Source: Dehalococcoidia bacterium | Lineage (GTDB): Bacteria; Chloroflexota; Dehalococcoidia; GIF9; UBA5629 | Assembly (NCBI GenBank): GCA_012961565.1 | Contig: DTZC01000220.1 | Coordinates: 1-5,700, forward strand | Direction: 5' to 3' | DNA length: 5,700 nt | Part shown: piece by piece, positions 5,517 through 5,700 of the stretch | How the letters are laid out: every line of letters starts with the position of its first letter | Numbering within the stretch: the first letter of the stretch is position 1 | Translations under genes and position numbers: made by a program | Notes under the pieces: generated by a model | Told to the model about the DNA's origin: nothing | Databases searched by the model: none | What the model saw: the letters and a program-made list of their open reading frames with translations, nothing else

Positions 5517-5700
5517 TTACCTCGCCCTTGAAAAACCGTGCTCCTCGAGAAAGCCCATTGTCAAGCCAGGCTGGCCCTTTTTCACAAGCTGTTCCACATA
5601 CTTAGCGATAATATCTACTTCAAGGTTGACCACATCACCAGGCTTTTTGATACCCAAGGTAGTATGTTCTCGAGTATAGGTCACCAGCGAAACCGAAAGC
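5517..5700 (-). CDS. ribE: Partial CDS: C-terminal 60 residues of riboflavin synthase (alpha type)
   Basis: The gene enters from the right edge and ends at TAA 5519-5517. I translated the last 60 codons (5699-5520). They begin LSVSLVTYTREHTTLG, continue with KKPGDVVNLEVDIIAKYVEQL, and end PGLTMGFLEEHGFSRAR. The TTLG and GD.VNLE.D...KY pattern is the hallmark of the second lumazine-binding repeat of RibE, which dismutates two lumazines to riboflavin and the pyrimidine. The bacterial alpha-type enzyme, rather than the archaeal RibC-type, helps place the organism among bacteria. Only six bases separate it from ribBA. The N-terminal repeat, any ribD and any FMN riboswitch would lie beyond base 5700. 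Confidence 0.93.
   Translation of the reverse strand, partial: LSVSLVTYTREHTTLGIKKPGDVVNLEVDIIAKYVEQLVKKGQPGLTMGFLEEHGFSRAR

Noticed and set aside
5080..5679. 199-codon plus-strand frame opposite ribBA and ribE.
   Set aside because: It is a shadow of two conserved riboflavin genes, with no RBS and a Ser/Cys-rich composition without recognisable motifs.

Overview
The window looks like chromosomal DNA from a free-living bacterium. Strong Shine-Dalgarno sequences, sigma70-like promoters and a bacterial-type riboflavin pathway (RibE, fused RibBA, RibH) argue against an archaeon. A half-size ArsP/DUF318-type permease, a stand-alone EF-Tu domain II-like protein and a separate crotonase/3-hydroxyacyl-CoA dehydrogenase pair fit an anaerobic Chloroflexota (Dehalococcoidia-like) genome. 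That placement is inference from gene content, not proof. I see no phage, transposon, CRISPR, tRNA or rRNA signal.

Layout. (1) 1-546, minus strand: two tightly coupled membrane-protein genes, a complete half-size permease and the first 21 codons of a second hydrophobic protein whose TTG start overlaps the permease stop. (2) 547-1294: about 750 bases with no large gene. They hold a candidate minus-strand permease promoter, a cluster of perfect inverted repeats (700-754), and what appears to be a small plus-strand unit: promoter 897-925, strong RBS, a 43-residue single-helix membrane protein at 1001-1132, and a hairpin at 1175-1217. (3) 1295-3261, minus strand: enoyl-CoA hydratase followed by 3-hydroxyacyl-CoA dehydrogenase, two consecutive beta-oxidation steps (hydration, then NAD-dependent oxidation). 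(4) 3262-3537: a divergent control region with a good promoter on each strand, a 13-bp dyad between them, and a leader of about 138 nt before the hydratase. (5) 3538-3789, plus strand: the EF-Tu domain II-like protein. (6) 3796-5700, minus strand: the end of ribE, then ribBA, then ribH, closely spaced and in pathway-operon form.

How the genes work together. RibBA makes both riboflavin precursors: DHBP from ribulose 5-phosphate and the pyrimidine from GTP. RibH joins DHBP to the pyrimidine to give lumazine, and RibE dismutates lumazine to riboflavin. ribD would be expected upstream, beyond base 5700. The hydratase and dehydrogenase form a separate acyl-CoA module. The least explained parts are the small membrane-protein unit around 900-1217 and the divergent control region at 3262-3537.
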